This document shows positions 1-8,168 of a DNA stretch of 64,000 bases, in pieces. Position numbers and translations under genes: made by a program. The notes beneath the pieces were generated by a model. It did no database searches, was not told the origin of the DNA, and saw only the letters and a program-made list of their open reading frames with translations. Source of the stretch: Streptomyces sp. Z26 (GTDB lineage Bacteria > Actinomycetota > Actinomycetes > Streptomycetales > Streptomycetaceae); NCBI RefSeq assembly GCF_003665095.1, contig NZ_RCHV01000002.1, forward strand, positions 6,142,501 through 6,206,500, in the 5' to 3' direction. Each line of letters opens with the position of its first letter. The stretch's first letter is position 1.

Positions 1-669
1 GCGCGGAACATCGGCGGCATCGTCCTCACCGGCTCCAGCCTGGCCGACGCCGGACCCGCGCAGCGCCGGGCGCTGCGCACCCGAGGAGTGCCGACGGTGC
101 TGGTCAACGCGGCGGACGAGAACGCCGACGTGGCCCAGGTCCGGGCCGACGACGGCCACGCGGCGCGACAGGCGCTGGCGCACCTCGCCGCGCTCGGGCA
201 CGAGCGGATCGGCCTGCTGCTGGGGCCCGTCGGGCACGCGCCGTCGGCGCGCAAGCTCCTCGCGTACGCCGCGGACCGCGCCGCCGCGGGGTGGTCGCGG
301 GAGGAGTGGCGACCGCTGGTTGCGCACGCGATGTTCTCGCTGGAGGGCGGGCTGCTCGGGCGGGGTGCGACGGCGGTGGTGTGCGCCAGCGACGCGCTGG
401 CGCTCGGCGCCGTACGGGGTGCCCGGCGGCGGGGCCTGGACGTGCCGCGCGACCTGTCGGTCGTCGGCTTCGACGACTCGCCGTACATGGTGGCCACGGA
501 CCCGCCGCTGACCACGTCCCGGCAGCCCGTACGGGCCATGGCGGCGGCGGCCGTGACGACGCTGCTGCGGCAGCTGGACGGGCACGCGGTCGGGGAGGAA
601 CCGGTGCTGTTCGAGACCGAGTTGATCATCCGCGGGTCCACGGCGGCCCGGGGTCTTCCGAGGGTGTGA
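1..669 (+). CDS. LacI-family transcriptional regulator, C-terminal part (5' end outside window)
   Basis: The reading frame is open from the first base, so the DNA-binding head lies upstream of the window. What remains is the sugar-binding periplasmic-protein-like domain of a LacI/GalR repressor: GIVLTGSS at the start, a HLAALGHERIGLL stretch, ASDALALGAVRGARRRGLDVPRD and the VVGFDDSPY segment typical of the family's second lobe, ending with a LxxxLIIRGST tail. LacI repressors release DNA when they bind a sugar or sugar derivative. The adjacent secreted glycosidase gene (803-2554), which starts 133 bp downstream in the same direction, is a plausible target, but that is inference. The effector cannot be read from the sequence. 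Confidence 0.9.
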   Translation, partial: ARNIGGIVLTGSSLADAGPAQRRALRTRGVPTVLVNAADENADVAQVRADDGHAARQALAHLAALGHERIGLLLGPVGHAPSARKLLAYAADRAAAGWSREEWRPLVAHAMFSLEGGLLGRGATAVVCASDALALGAVRGARRRGLDVPRDLSVVGFDDSPYMVATDPPLTTSRQPVRAMAAAAVTTLLRQLDGHAVGEEPVLFETELIIRGSTAARGLPRV

Positions 670-711
670 GGGTCCGCGCGCTCCGTGCAATCAGTTTCTT
701 GTGTCTTTTCA

Positions 712-741
712 TTGACGTCTTGCGTGACTCACTTCTACGGT
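712..741 (+). promoter_or_regulatory. Probable housekeeping promoter of the beta-helix glycosidase
   Basis: TTGACG at 712-717 and TACGGT at 736-741 are separated by 18 bp, close to the Streptomyces HrdB consensus. They sit in an unusually T-rich stretch of the 670-802 intergenic region. Predicted transcription would begin near 748, leaving about 55 nt of leader before the GTG at 803. Confidence 0.55.
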
Positions 742-802
742 TTGCAGCCAGCGCTGACGGTCCCACCTCCATCCGTACGCCCCCACACCAGGAAGGCACG
801 CC

Positions 803-2554
803 GTGAGCCGTAGAAGACTCCGCACACCGGGACGGGCCGCCGCCGCCCTCACCGCCGCCCTCGCCCTCGCCGCCGGACTGCTCGTCGGGAACGGCGCGGC
901 CCCCGACGCCCGCGCCGCCGAACCGCCGGCCCCGGAACCGCGCGCCGCCGCACCGCGCGGCGCCGACGTCCCGTACACCACGTACGAGGCCGAGGACGCC
1001 GCCACCGACGGCACCGTCCTCGGCCCCTCCCGCACCTACCTCGAACCGGCCTCCGAGGCGTCGGGACGGCGGGCCGTGGTGCTCGCGGAGACCGGCCGGT
1101 ACGTCGAGTTCACGCTGACCGCGCCCGCCGACGCGCTCAACCTCCGCTACTCCCTGCCCGACTCCGCCGACGGCACGGGTCTCGACGCCACCCTCAGCCT
1201 GCACGCCGACGGGGAGGAGCTGGAACCGCTCCAGCTGACCAGCAAGTACGCCTGGGTGTACGGCGGTTACCCGTACACGAACGACCCGTCGCAGGGCGAG
1301 GCCCACCGCTTCTTCGACGAGACGCGGACGCTGCTCGACGAGACCCTGCCCGCCGGTACGGTGCTGCGTCTCGAGAAGGGCCCGGCGGACACCGCCGCCT
1401 CGTACACCGTCGACCTCCTCGAGGCCGAGACCGCGCCCGAGCCCGCGACCGCGCCCGACACGCACGTCAGCGCCACCGACCTCGGCGTCACCCCCGACGA
1501 CGGCCAGGACGACACCGCCGCGCTCAACGACGCGCTGCGCACGGCCCGCGAGCAGGGCAAGGGCCTCTGGCTGCCGCCCGGCACGTACGACGTCTCCGAC
1601 CACGTCAACCTCACCGGCGACGACCTGCGCGGCGCCGGGGTCTGGCACACGGTGCTGCGCGGAAAGGGCATCAAGGGCGGCCTGTTCGGACGCGGCGGCA
1701 CCAGCGGCGTGCGGGACCTGACGATCGACGGCGACACCACCGTCCGGGACGACGCGGCCGGACACGCCGCCATCGAGGGGGACTTCGGGGAGAACTCCGT
1801 CATCAGCGACGTGTGGATACGGCACACCAAGGTCGGCCTGTGGATCGACGGCCCCACCACCGGCCTGGAGGCCACCCGGCTGCGGGTGCGGGACACGTTC
1901 GCGGACGGCGTGAACCTGCACAAGGGCACCCGGGACACGGTCGTCTCCGACAGCACGTTCCGCGGTACGGGTGACGACGCGCTCGCCATGTACTCCGAGG
2001 AGCAGGCCGTCACGGACTGCGTCTTCCGCGGCAACACCGTCCAACTGCCGCTGCTCGCCAACGGCGCCGCGGTCTACGGCGGTTCGGGCAACCGGGTCGA
2101 GGACAACGACATCAGCGACACCGTCAACGCCGCCGCCGGCATCGCCGTCAGCACCCGCGACTTCGGCCCCGGCCCGCTCCCGTTCACCGGCACCACCACG
2201 GTCTCCGGCAACACCCTCACCCGCGTCGGCGGCCACGAGCCCAACTGGGACGCCGACTTCGGCGCCCTCTGGGTCTACGCGGACCGGTCCGACATCACCA
2301 CCCCGGTCGTCCTCACGGACAACACCGTGCGGGACTCCACGTACAGCGGGCTGCTCGTCTCCGGTCAGCGGACGGTCGACGACCTGACGGTGGAGGACAC
2401 GGAGATCGCCACCACCGGCTCGTACGGCATCGAGATCGCCGCGGCGGGCGGCGGCACCTTCTCGGGCGTCACCGTCACCGGGACCGCCGGGGACGGACTG
2501 AACCTCACCGGCGACTTCCGGCTGGCCCGCGGCGAGGGCAACTCCGGCTGGTGA
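803..2554 (+). CDS. Secreted carbohydrate-binding / right-handed beta-helix glycoside hydrolase (GH87 mycodextranase-like)
   Basis: The 583-residue protein begins at GTG 803 behind GGAAGG (791-796). Residues 1 to about 37 form a signal peptide (Arg-rich start, Ala/Leu core, ARA-A cleavage). Next comes a module of about 150 residues opening with YEAEDA, the hallmark of CBM6/CBM35-type carbohydrate-binding domains. From about residue 220 there is a parallel beta-helix of repeated NTV/DTV/SGxxNRVEDNDI strands. GTGDDALAMYS near residue 390 supplies the paired aspartates expected for the catalytic site of GH87 alpha-1,3-glucanase/mycodextranase-type enzymes. The role is probably extracellular attack on an alpha-glucan. 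The family call rests on architecture and the DD motif; other polysaccharide-acting beta-helix families remain possible. It follows a LacI regulator that may control it. Confidence 0.75.
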   Translation: MSRRRLRTPGRAAAALTAALALAAGLLVGNGAAPDARAAEPPAPEPRAAAPRGADVPYTTYEAEDAATDGTVLGPSRTYLEPASEASGRRAVVLAETGRYVEFTLTAPADALNLRYSLPDSADGTGLDATLSLHADGEELEPLQLTSKYAWVYGGYPYTNDPSQGEAHRFFDETRTLLDETLPAGTVLRLEKGPADTAASYTVDLLEAETAPEPATAPDTHVSATDLGVTPDDGQDDTAALNDALRTAREQGKGLWLPPGTYDVSDHVNLTGDDLRGAGVWHTVLRGKGIKGGLFGRGGTSGVRDLTIDGDTTVRDDAAGHAAIEGDFGENSVISDVWIRHTKVGLWIDGPTTGLEATRLRVRDTFADGVNLHKGTRDTVVSDSTFRGTGDDALAMYSEEQAVTDCVFRGNTVQLPLLANGAAVYGGSGNRVEDNDISDTVNAAAGIAVSTRDFGPGPLPFTGTTTVSGNTLTRVGGHEPNWDADFGALWVYADRSDITTPVVLTDNTVRDSTYSGLLVSGQRTVDDLTVEDTEIATTGSYGIEIAAAGGGTFSGVTVTGTAGDGLNLTGDFRLARGEGNSGW

Positions 2555-2642
2555 CGGCCGGGCACCACCCCCGTACGGGCCCGGCTCCGGCCGGGTCCGT
2601 ACGCGCCCCACCCGCCTGTACGCAGCCCGCCACGGGGGCCCG

Positions 2643-3390
2643 GTGACCACCGTGAACGTCGACGGCGTCGCCCTCGCCACCGAGTCCTTCGGCGGCGCCG
2701 ACGCCCCGCTCGTCCTCCTGGTGGGCGGGACGACGATGCTCTCCTGGCCCGACTCCCTCTGCGCGCGCCTCGCCGCCGGGGCCGCCGGGTCGTCCGCTAC
2801 GACCCGCGCGACAGCGGCGGTTCCAGCACCGCCGACCCCGACGCGCCCGCGTACACGCGCAGGTCGCCGCGCTCGACCACCCCGCCGCGTTCTCGGCGCT
2901 CACCCTGGTCGGGACCCGCGCGGTGGCGCCCGGACCGGTCGACGACGACCTGCCCGACCACGACCAGGCCGTCATGGCGCGGCTGTTCGGGCACGCGATG
3001 CCCGACTGGTCGGACCGCGCGGCGGTGGCGGAGTTCGCCGTGGCGGGCGCGGAGATCCTGGGCGACGACCCGGCGGCGGCCCGTACGCGCGCGGGGCGCG
3101 TCTGGGACCGTACGCCCGGCGCCGACCCCGCCGTCCACCTCGCCAACCAGCTGGGCACGGTGTTCGCCCGGCTCGACTGCGCGCCCCGCTGGCGCGGGCG
3201 CCTGCCGGACCTCGCGGTGCCCGCGCTCGTCGTGCACGGCCGCCGCGACGCGTTCTTCCCCGTCGGCGACGCCGAGGCGCTGGCGCGCGCGATCCCCGGC
3301 GCGCGGCTGCTCGTCCTGGACGACGCCGCCACCGCCCTCCCCGACGCGGCGGCGGACCGGGTCGCGGAGGCGATGCTGGCCCTCGGCTGA
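2643..3390 (+). pseudogene. Decayed alpha/beta hydrolase with frameshifts and loss of the nucleophile elbow
   Basis: Three reading frames carry successive pieces of one alpha/beta hydrolase. The frame from GTG 2643 gives the N-terminus (VLLVGGTTMLSWPDSLCARLA). A second frame from about 2783 gives RRVVRYDPRDSGGSS to about 2857. A third frame from about 2857 to 3390 gives AQVAALDHPAAFSALTLVG and the rest, including PALVVHGRRDAFFPVGDA, where the catalytic Asp would lie. Between the second and third pieces about 30 residues are missing compared with the family. That stretch normally carries the GxSxG nucleophile serine, so the product could not be a normal hydrolase even if the frame were repaired. 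The short 3' frame (2923-3390) could be expressed alone but would lack the active site. Confidence 0.75.
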
Positions 3391-3410
3391 GACCGGCGTC
3401 GCCGGTGGCG

Positions 3411-4049
3411 CTACGGGGTCAACTGGGCCTGTACGGCGGGCGCGTACCGCTCCACCACGTCGTCGATCGCGGCGTCCCGTACGTGCGGACCGCGCGCGAT
3501 CCCGTACATCGCGCCGAGGCCCAGCAGCAGCGACACGGCCAGCTCGGCGCGGAGCGGGGAGTCGTCCCCGTCCAGCCGCGCCGCCAGCCGTTCCGTCACG
3601 TGGGAACGGAAGTTGGCGCGCAGGATGTCGCCCTGCTCACCGTGGAGCGGGGCGAAGACGATCCGCAGGATCGGGTCGGCGCCGTGCTCGGCCTGGCCCG
3701 TGAGGACGTGGCGCACCATGTGGCGGCCGAGGTCGGCCGTGGGGGCGTCCAGCAGCTCCGCGACGTCGGACTCGAAGCTCATGACGCCCGCCAGCAGCGC
3801 GTCCCGGCCGCCGAAGTACTTCACGACGAGCGGGGCGCTGACGCCCGCGCGCGCGGCGATCGCCTTGAGGGTGATGTCGCCGTGGGCGTGCCGGGCGAGC
3901 AGGTGGCGCGCGGCCCGCACGATCGCCGCCCTGGTGGCCGCGCCGTCCTGCCGGACCGGTGCGGGCGCGTCCGCGCCGCCGGGCGCCCCCGCCGTCGCGG
4001 CAGGGGCGGCGGGAGCGGCGGGCGCCGTACCCGTCAGGTCGGTGCTCAT
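3411..4049 (-). CDS. TetR-family transcriptional regulator of the adjacent MFS pump
   Basis: 212 residues, ATG at 4049. A low-complexity Ala/Pro-rich N-terminal tail of about 32 residues precedes a TetR helix-turn-helix (AATRAAIVRAARHLLARH, then TLKAIAARAGVSAPLVVKYFGGRDALLAGV, roughly residues 36-88). The C-terminal half is the all-helical ligand-binding region. Its start lies 4 bp after the stop of the MFS gene, so the two are co-transcribed and the regulator is the downstream gene. Twin palindromes upstream of the pump gene (5563-5603) are the probable operators. It is expected to repress the pump operon until a pump substrate binds. Confidence 0.88.
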   Translation of the reverse strand: MSTDLTGTAPAAPAAPAATAGAPGGADAPAPVRQDGAATRAAIVRAARHLLARHAHGDITLKAIAARAGVSAPLVVKYFGGRDALLAGVMSFESDVAELLDAPTADLGRHMVRHVLTGQAEHGADPILRIVFAPLHGEQGDILRANFRSHVTERLAARLDGDDSPLRAELAVSLLLGLGAMYGIARGPHVRDAAIDDVVERYAPAVQAQLTP

Positions 4050-4053
4050 CCGG

Positions 4054-5511
4054 TCATGCTCCCTTCGTCGCGGGCTCGGGCGCCCGCGCCACGGCGGTCT
4101 CCGGCCGCGCCGCCGGAGCCGACGGCACGGCCAGCGCGACGGCCGCGCCGACCAGTGCGACCGTACCGGCGAGGGCGAACGCGATGCGGTACCCGTCCAG
4201 CGTCGCCACCTCGACCCCGCCCACCGGCGACGAGTGGTGCACCAGCACGGCGGCGACGGCGGCGCTGGACACGGCCTGCCCGATGGTCCGCATCAGGACG
4301 TTGATGCCGTTCGCGGAGGCGGTCGCGTGCGACGGCACCGCGCGCAGGATGAGCGTCGGCAGCGCCGAGTACGCGAGGGTGGTGCCCGTCGAGACGATCG
4401 CCGCGCCGACGAGGATCACCGGCAGCGAGGTGCTGTCGGCGACGCGGACGGCGTAGCCCACGGCGAGCACCAGACCGCCGAGGGCGAGCGTGACACGGGG
4501 CCCGCGCGCGGTGGAGATACGGGCGGACACCGGCGAGAACAGCAGCATGATGAAGCCGTTCGGCAGCAGACACAGGCCCGTCGCCACGATGGACAGGCCC
4601 TGCCCGTACCCGGTGGCGACGGGCGCCTGGACGAGCTGCGCGGTGACGAGCGTGTTCGCGTAGAACGCGAAACCCGTGAACAGGGCCGCGAGATGCGGCA
4701 GCCCCACGCTGCGCCCCGCCGCCAGCCGCAGGTCCACCAGGGGCCGGGCCACGGACAGCTGGTGCCACGTCCACAGCGCGAACACCACCGCCGTACCCGC
4801 GAACAGGCCCACGACCCGCGGGCTCGTCCAGCCCCACACCCCGCCCTGCGAGACGCCGAGCAGCAGGCAGACCAGCCCCGCCGCCAGCCCGAGGGCGCCG
4901 ACCGCGTCGAAGCGCCCCGGCGCCCGTACGGGTGACTCGCGCACCGCCCACCAGGCGAGCGCGAGACCGGCCGCGCCGAGGGCGGACGTCATCCAGAACA
5001 TGACGTGCCAGTCCGCGTACTGCACCACCAGCGCCGCCAGCGGCAGCCCCAGCGCCGCGCCGACCCCGACCGTGGAACTCATCAGGGCGACGGCGCTGCC
5101 GGTGCGGTGCGGCGGGAGTTCGTCGCGCAGGATGCTGATGGAGAGGGGTACGACGGCCGCGGCGGCGCCCTGGAGCGCGCGGGCCGCGATGAGCAGCCGG
5201 ATGTCCGCGGTCAGCGCGCACACCACGGAGCCCGCCGTCATCAGCGCGAGCGCGCCCAGCAGCACCCGCCGCTTCCCGTACATGTCCCCGGCCCGGCCCA
5301 GCACGGGCGTCAGCACCGCGCCCGACAGCAGCGTCGCGGTGACCATCCAGGAGACGGTCGCGGGCGAGGCGCCGGTGAGCCGCGGCAGGTCCGGGAGCAG
5401 CGGCACCACGACGGTCTGCATGACCGCCATGAGGATGCCGCCGAAGGCCAGCACGGGCACGGTGAGGCGCTCGCGCAGGGGCCGCGGCGCGGATATCGGG
5501 GCGGGGTCCAT
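4054..5511 (-). CDS. MFS drug-efflux transporter, DHA2 (14-TM) type
   Basis: 485 residues, ATG at 5511. Hydrophobic throughout, with the MFS motif A variant GRAGDMYGKRRVLLGALAL after the second membrane segment and motif-C-like GVGAALGLPLAALV in the fifth. Length and spacing fit the DHA2 drug:proton antiporters of actinomycetes rather than the 12-TM DHA1 group. It is the first gene of an operon with the TetR gene 3411-4049, which starts 4 bp further on. Likely role: export of a toxic or secondary metabolite across the plasma membrane. The substrate is unknown. Confidence 0.88.
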   Translation of the reverse strand: MDPAPISAPRPLRERLTVPVLAFGGILMAVMQTVVVPLLPDLPRLTGASPATVSWMVTATLLSGAVLTPVLGRAGDMYGKRRVLLGALALMTAGSVVCALTADIRLLIAARALQGAAAAVVPLSISILRDELPPHRTGSAVALMSSTVGVGAALGLPLAALVVQYADWHVMFWMTSALGAAGLALAWWAVRESPVRAPGRFDAVGALGLAAGLVCLLLGVSQGGVWGWTSPRVVGLFAGTAVVFALWTWHQLSVARPLVDLRLAAGRSVGLPHLAALFTGFAFYANTLVTAQLVQAPVATGYGQGLSIVATGLCLLPNGFIMLLFSPVSARISTARGPRVTLALGGLVLAVGYAVRVADSTSLPVILVGAAIVSTGTTLAYSALPTLILRAVPSHATASANGINVLMRTIGQAVSSAAVAAVLVHHSSPVGGVEVATLDGYRIAFALAGTVALVGAAVALAVPSAPAARPETAVARAPEPATKGA

Positions 5512-5562
5512 GGGTCTCCTGCTCGGGGCGGCGGGCCGCGGAGGGCGGCCCGATGCGGCGAG

Positions 5563-5603
5563 GGTGAAACGTGGTTCACCCCAGGGGTGAACGGTACTTC
5601 ACC
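5563..5603. promoter_or_regulatory. Twin 18-bp palindromic operators upstream of the MFS-TetR operon
   Basis: Two copies of GGTGAA-N6-TTCACC occur at 5563-5580 and 5586-5603, with centres 23 bp apart. The inner halves together also form TTCACCCC-A-GGGGTGAA (5575-5591). They lie 52-92 bp upstream of the pump's ATG (5511), where a minus-strand promoter would be. Length and symmetry fit binding of TetR dimers. That the 3411-4049 product binds here is inference from position. Confidence 0.75.
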
Positions 5604-5686
5604 CCCTCTCGTGCCGCTGCCGCACGGTCGCGGAACGAACCGGCCCGCCCGCCGCTGAGACCGGCGCATCCGGGTACTCGCCGCCC

Positions 5687-5917
5687 ATGCGAACGAACCA
5701 GGACCACCAGCAGCGACAGCACCAGGAGCACGCGGAACACCCGCCGCGCGACGGCGGCGAGAAGGACACGGCCCGGCCGTTGACCCCCGACCTGCCGCCC
5801 ACCGTGGAGACCCCGGAACCGTGGCAGGAACGCGAGAAGGAACGCGAGCGCGAGGGCCGTACGGGACAGGGCGACCGCCCCGACGACGACACCGTCGAGC
5901 CGGAGCACTCCGGCTGA
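5687..5917 (+). CDS. Small highly charged hypothetical protein
   Basis: 76 residues from ATG 5687. The composition is extremely hydrophilic (Gln/His/Glu/Arg/Asp-rich, with PEPWQEREKERERE in the middle) and has no hydrophobic segment, so it is probably an intrinsically disordered cytoplasmic protein. No clear ribosome-binding site is visible. It stands alone between the MFS-TetR operon, transcribed away from it, and the methyltransferase gene. Coding status is plausible from GC bias at third positions but not certain. Confidence 0.5.
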   Translation: MRTNQDHQQRQHQEHAEHPPRDGGEKDTARPLTPDLPPTVETPEPWQEREKEREREGRTGQGDRPDDDTVEPEHSG

Positions 5918-6045
5918 CCCGCGCGCCCCGGTCCCGGGGGCGCGGCCGTTTCGCCGCCGCCTCCCCGGGGACCCGGGGCCCGCACGCCGGACGCGTTCCC
6001 GCGAGGGGCACCCGCCGGAACCCGCGACAGCAGGGAGGCCCGCTC

Positions 6046-6735
6046 GTGACGACCACGTTCGCCCCCGCCCCGGACTGGGGCCGTATGGTGCGGCTGCCCG
6101 GCGTGTACGCGCCGCAGGCGGACAGCGCGCTGCTGGCCGGTGCCGTCGGCCGGGAACGCGCCGTGGCCGGGGGCGACGTGCTCGACGTCTGCACCGGCAG
6201 CGGCGCGCTCGCCCTGCACGCGGCGCGGCTCGGCGCCCGCGTCACCGCCGTGGACATCGGCCGCCGGGCGGTGCTGACCGCCCGGCTCAACGCCCTCCTC
6301 GCGGCGCACCGCATCGCCGTGCACCGCGGCGACCTGCTCGGCTCGCTGCTCCCCGGCAGCACCTTCGACGTGCTCATCAGCAACCCCCCGTACGTACCCG
6401 CGCCCGAGGCCGTACCGCCGCGCCACCGCGACGCCGTCGCGTGGGACGCCGGACCCGACGGCAGGCTCCTCGTGGACCGCGTCTGCGACGCCGCCGCCCC
6501 CGCGCTGCGCCCGAACGGCGTGCTGCTGATGGTGCACTCGGCCCTCAACGGCCCGGACGCCACCGTCCGCCGGCTCGCCGCCGCCGGGCTCGACGCCGAG
6601 ATCACCGACCGCGTGACCGTGCCGTTCGGGCCCGTGCTGCGCGCGCGGCTGCCGTGGCTCCGGCGGAACGGGCTGCTGGCGGACCGTACCGACGACAGGG
6701 AGGAACTGGTGGTCGTCCGTGCCGAGAAGCACTGA
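6046..6735 (+). CDS. HemK/PrmC-like class I methyltransferase
   Basis: 229 residues. GTG 6046 is chosen because GGGAGG (6033-6038) precedes it; the frame is open further upstream but without family residues. The SAM-binding motif LDVCTGSGALALHAARLGARVTAVD (given here as the glycine loop CTGSGAL) lies near residue 48. NPPYVP follows near residue 112, the signature of methylation of an amide or amino nitrogen as in PrmC/HemK. It lacks the N-terminal helical domain of true PrmC and so resembles the short HemK2/Mtq2-like form. Methylation of a protein glutamine is possible but unproven. It begins a four-gene run with the CDGSH, HDO-like and 2OG-oxygenase genes and overlaps the CDGSH gene by 17 bp. 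Confidence 0.8.
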   Translation: MTTTFAPAPDWGRMVRLPGVYAPQADSALLAGAVGRERAVAGGDVLDVCTGSGALALHAARLGARVTAVDIGRRAVLTARLNALLAAHRIAVHRGDLLGSLLPGSTFDVLISNPPYVPAPEAVPPRHRDAVAWDAGPDGRLLVDRVCDAAAPALRPNGVLLMVHSALNGPDATVRRLAAAGLDAEITDRVTVPFGPVLRARLPWLRRNGLLADRTDDREELVVVRAEKH

Positions 6736-7030
6736 GCGGGAGAACGCCGGACGGGACGCCGCCACGGGCCCGCGCCCGGAGCGGCCCCGCCGCCTCGCCC
6801 TGGAACCCAACGGTCCGCTGCTGGTCGAGGGCCCGGTGGAGGTCGCGCTCGACGACGGCACCGTCGTCGCCTCGGACCGCTTCACGGTCGCCGTCTGCCT
6901 CTGCCGCCGCAGCCGCACCTACCCCTGGTGCGACACCAGCCACCGCGGGCGCACACGGCGGAAGGACCGGCGGGATCGTACGGAGGAGTCGGAACCGGGC
7001 GACCGTACGCCGCCGAGGGCCGCGCCGTGA
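6719..7030 (+). CDS. CDGSH-type iron-sulfur protein
   Basis: 103 residues. The iron-sulfur motif CLCRRSRTYPWCDTSH (about residues 59-75) keeps the three cysteines and one histidine of the C-x-C-x2-S/T-x3-P-x-C-D-x-x-H pattern that binds a [2Fe-2S] cluster; the usual Gly after CD is Thr. It is preceded by the typical GPLLVEGPVEVALDDG beta-strand region. There is no membrane anchor, so it is presumably a cytoplasmic electron or cluster carrier. It overlaps the end of the methyltransferase gene by 17 bp and the start of the next gene by 4 bp (GTGA), so the three are translationally coupled and it probably serves the iron enzyme that follows. Confidence 0.85.
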   Translation: MPRSTERENAGRDAATGPRPERPRRLALEPNGPLLVEGPVEVALDDGTVVASDRFTVAVCLCRRSRTYPWCDTSHRGRTRRKDRRDRTEESEPGDRTPPRAAP

Positions 7031-8100
7031 CGGCCGCCACCGCGCTCCCCGCCCCCGCGCTGCCCGAGGCGCGCGGCCCGGTATCGGCGGGCGTCCTCGC
7101 GTACCTGCGCGGCGAACGTACCGACCTCGCCGGGGAACCGGAGGCCGCGGCGGCGCGCGCCGCGCCGTACGGGGACGACCTCCAGACGGCGCTGTACGTG
7201 CTCTACGAGCTGCACTACCACGGCTTCGCCCAGGTCCCCGACGCCCTGGAGTGGGACCCGCGGGCGCTCGCCCTCCGTGGGGTGCTGGAACGCCGCTACC
7301 TCGACGCCCTCCGCGCCGCGACCGTCCCCACCGACGACGTGGCCGGGCTGCTGGCCGACCTCCTCGTCGAACCCGTCGTCGACCCGGTCGCCGACGCGGA
7401 CCCCGCCGGGGGCGGCTCCGGCGGCGGCGTCTCGCACCACCTCAGGGCGACGGGCGAACTGTGGCAGCTGCGCGAGTACGCCGCCGTGCGCTCCCTCTAC
7501 CACCTCAAGGAGGCCGACCCCCACGTGTGGGTCGTCCCGCGCCTGCGGGGCAGGGCGAAGGCGGCGATGGTGGCGGTGGAGTTCGACGAGTTCGGCGCCG
7601 GGCGGGCCGAGGACGTGCACGCGCGACTCTTCGCGGACCTCATGGACGACCTGGACGTGGACTCCCGTTACGGCCGCCACCTCGACGCCGCCCCCGCCGA
7701 GGCGCTCGCGACGGTCAACCTGATGTCGCTGTTCGGCCTGCACCGCGCCCTGCGCGGCGCGCTGGTCGGACACTTCGCGACGGTCGAGGTGACCTCGTCG
7801 CCGGGCGCGCGGCGGCTGGCCGACGCGATGCGCCGCGCCGGGGCGGGGCCCGCCGCGCAGCGGTTCTACGACGAGCACGTCGAGGCGGACGCCGTGCACG
7901 AGCAGATCGTCCGGCGCGACGTCGTCGGCGGGCTGCTCGCCGACGAACCGTCGCTGGCCGCCGACGTCGCCTTCGGCATCCAGGCCACCGGCGTGGTCGA
8001 GGACCGGCTCGGCGACGTGCTGCTGACGGCCTGGCGGCAGGGGCGTACGGCGCTGCGCCGGCCCCTGACCGGCGACCGCGCCGTGCGCCCGGAGACGTGA
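7027..8100 (+). CDS. Iron-containing redox enzyme, haem-oxygenase-like (HDO) fold
   Basis: 357 residues from GTG 7027, which overlaps the CDGSH stop as GTGA. Family signs are the N-terminal YVLYELHYHGF, the central ELWQLREYAAVRSLYHLKEADPHVW with a candidate Glu/His ligand pair, MVAVEFDEFGAGRAE, and the C-terminal DEHVEADAVHE followed by an AFGIQATG helix. These acidic/His clusters fit the diiron or mononuclear iron centres of haem-oxygenase-like oxidases. The reaction is unknown. Tight coupling to a CDGSH [2Fe-2S] protein suggests that protein is its electron donor. Five copies of a 14-bp repeat overlap its stop codon. Confidence 0.78.
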   Translation: MTAATALPAPALPEARGPVSAGVLAYLRGERTDLAGEPEAAAARAAPYGDDLQTALYVLYELHYHGFAQVPDALEWDPRALALRGVLERRYLDALRAATVPTDDVAGLLADLLVEPVVDPVADADPAGGGSGGGVSHHLRATGELWQLREYAAVRSLYHLKEADPHVWVVPRLRGRAKAAMVAVEFDEFGAGRAEDVHARLFADLMDDLDVDSRYGRHLDAAPAEALATVNLMSLFGLHRALRGALVGHFATVEVTSSPGARRLADAMRRAGAGPAAQRFYDEHVEADAVHEQIVRRDVVGGLLADEPSLAADVAFGIQATGVVEDRLGDVLLTAWRQGRTALRRPLTGDRAVRPET

Positions 8101-8156
8101 GCCCGGAGACGTGAGCCCGGAGCCGGGCCCCGGAGACGTGAGCCAGGAGATGTGAG
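8088..8156 (+). repeat. Five-copy 14-bp tandem repeat spanning a stop codon
   Basis: Units of CCCGGAGACGTGAG lie at 8088-8101, 8102-8115 and 8129-8142, with degenerate units at 8116-8128 and 8143-8156. The first unit contains the TGA stop of the iron enzyme and the last ends in the GGAGG leader of the 2OG oxygenase. Each unit contains a GGAG and a TGA, so copy number would change spacing but not close or open a frame. It may be a slippage-prone junction. Confidence 0.85.
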
Positions 8157-8168
8157 GAGGACAGCCGG

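Noticed and set aside
626..2680. Long open frame on the minus strand over the beta-helix glycosidase
   Set aside because: A GC-rich shadow of the plus-strand gene: composition is low-complexity Gly/Arg/Val, no domain is recognisable, and the plus strand has a signal peptide and enzyme motifs.
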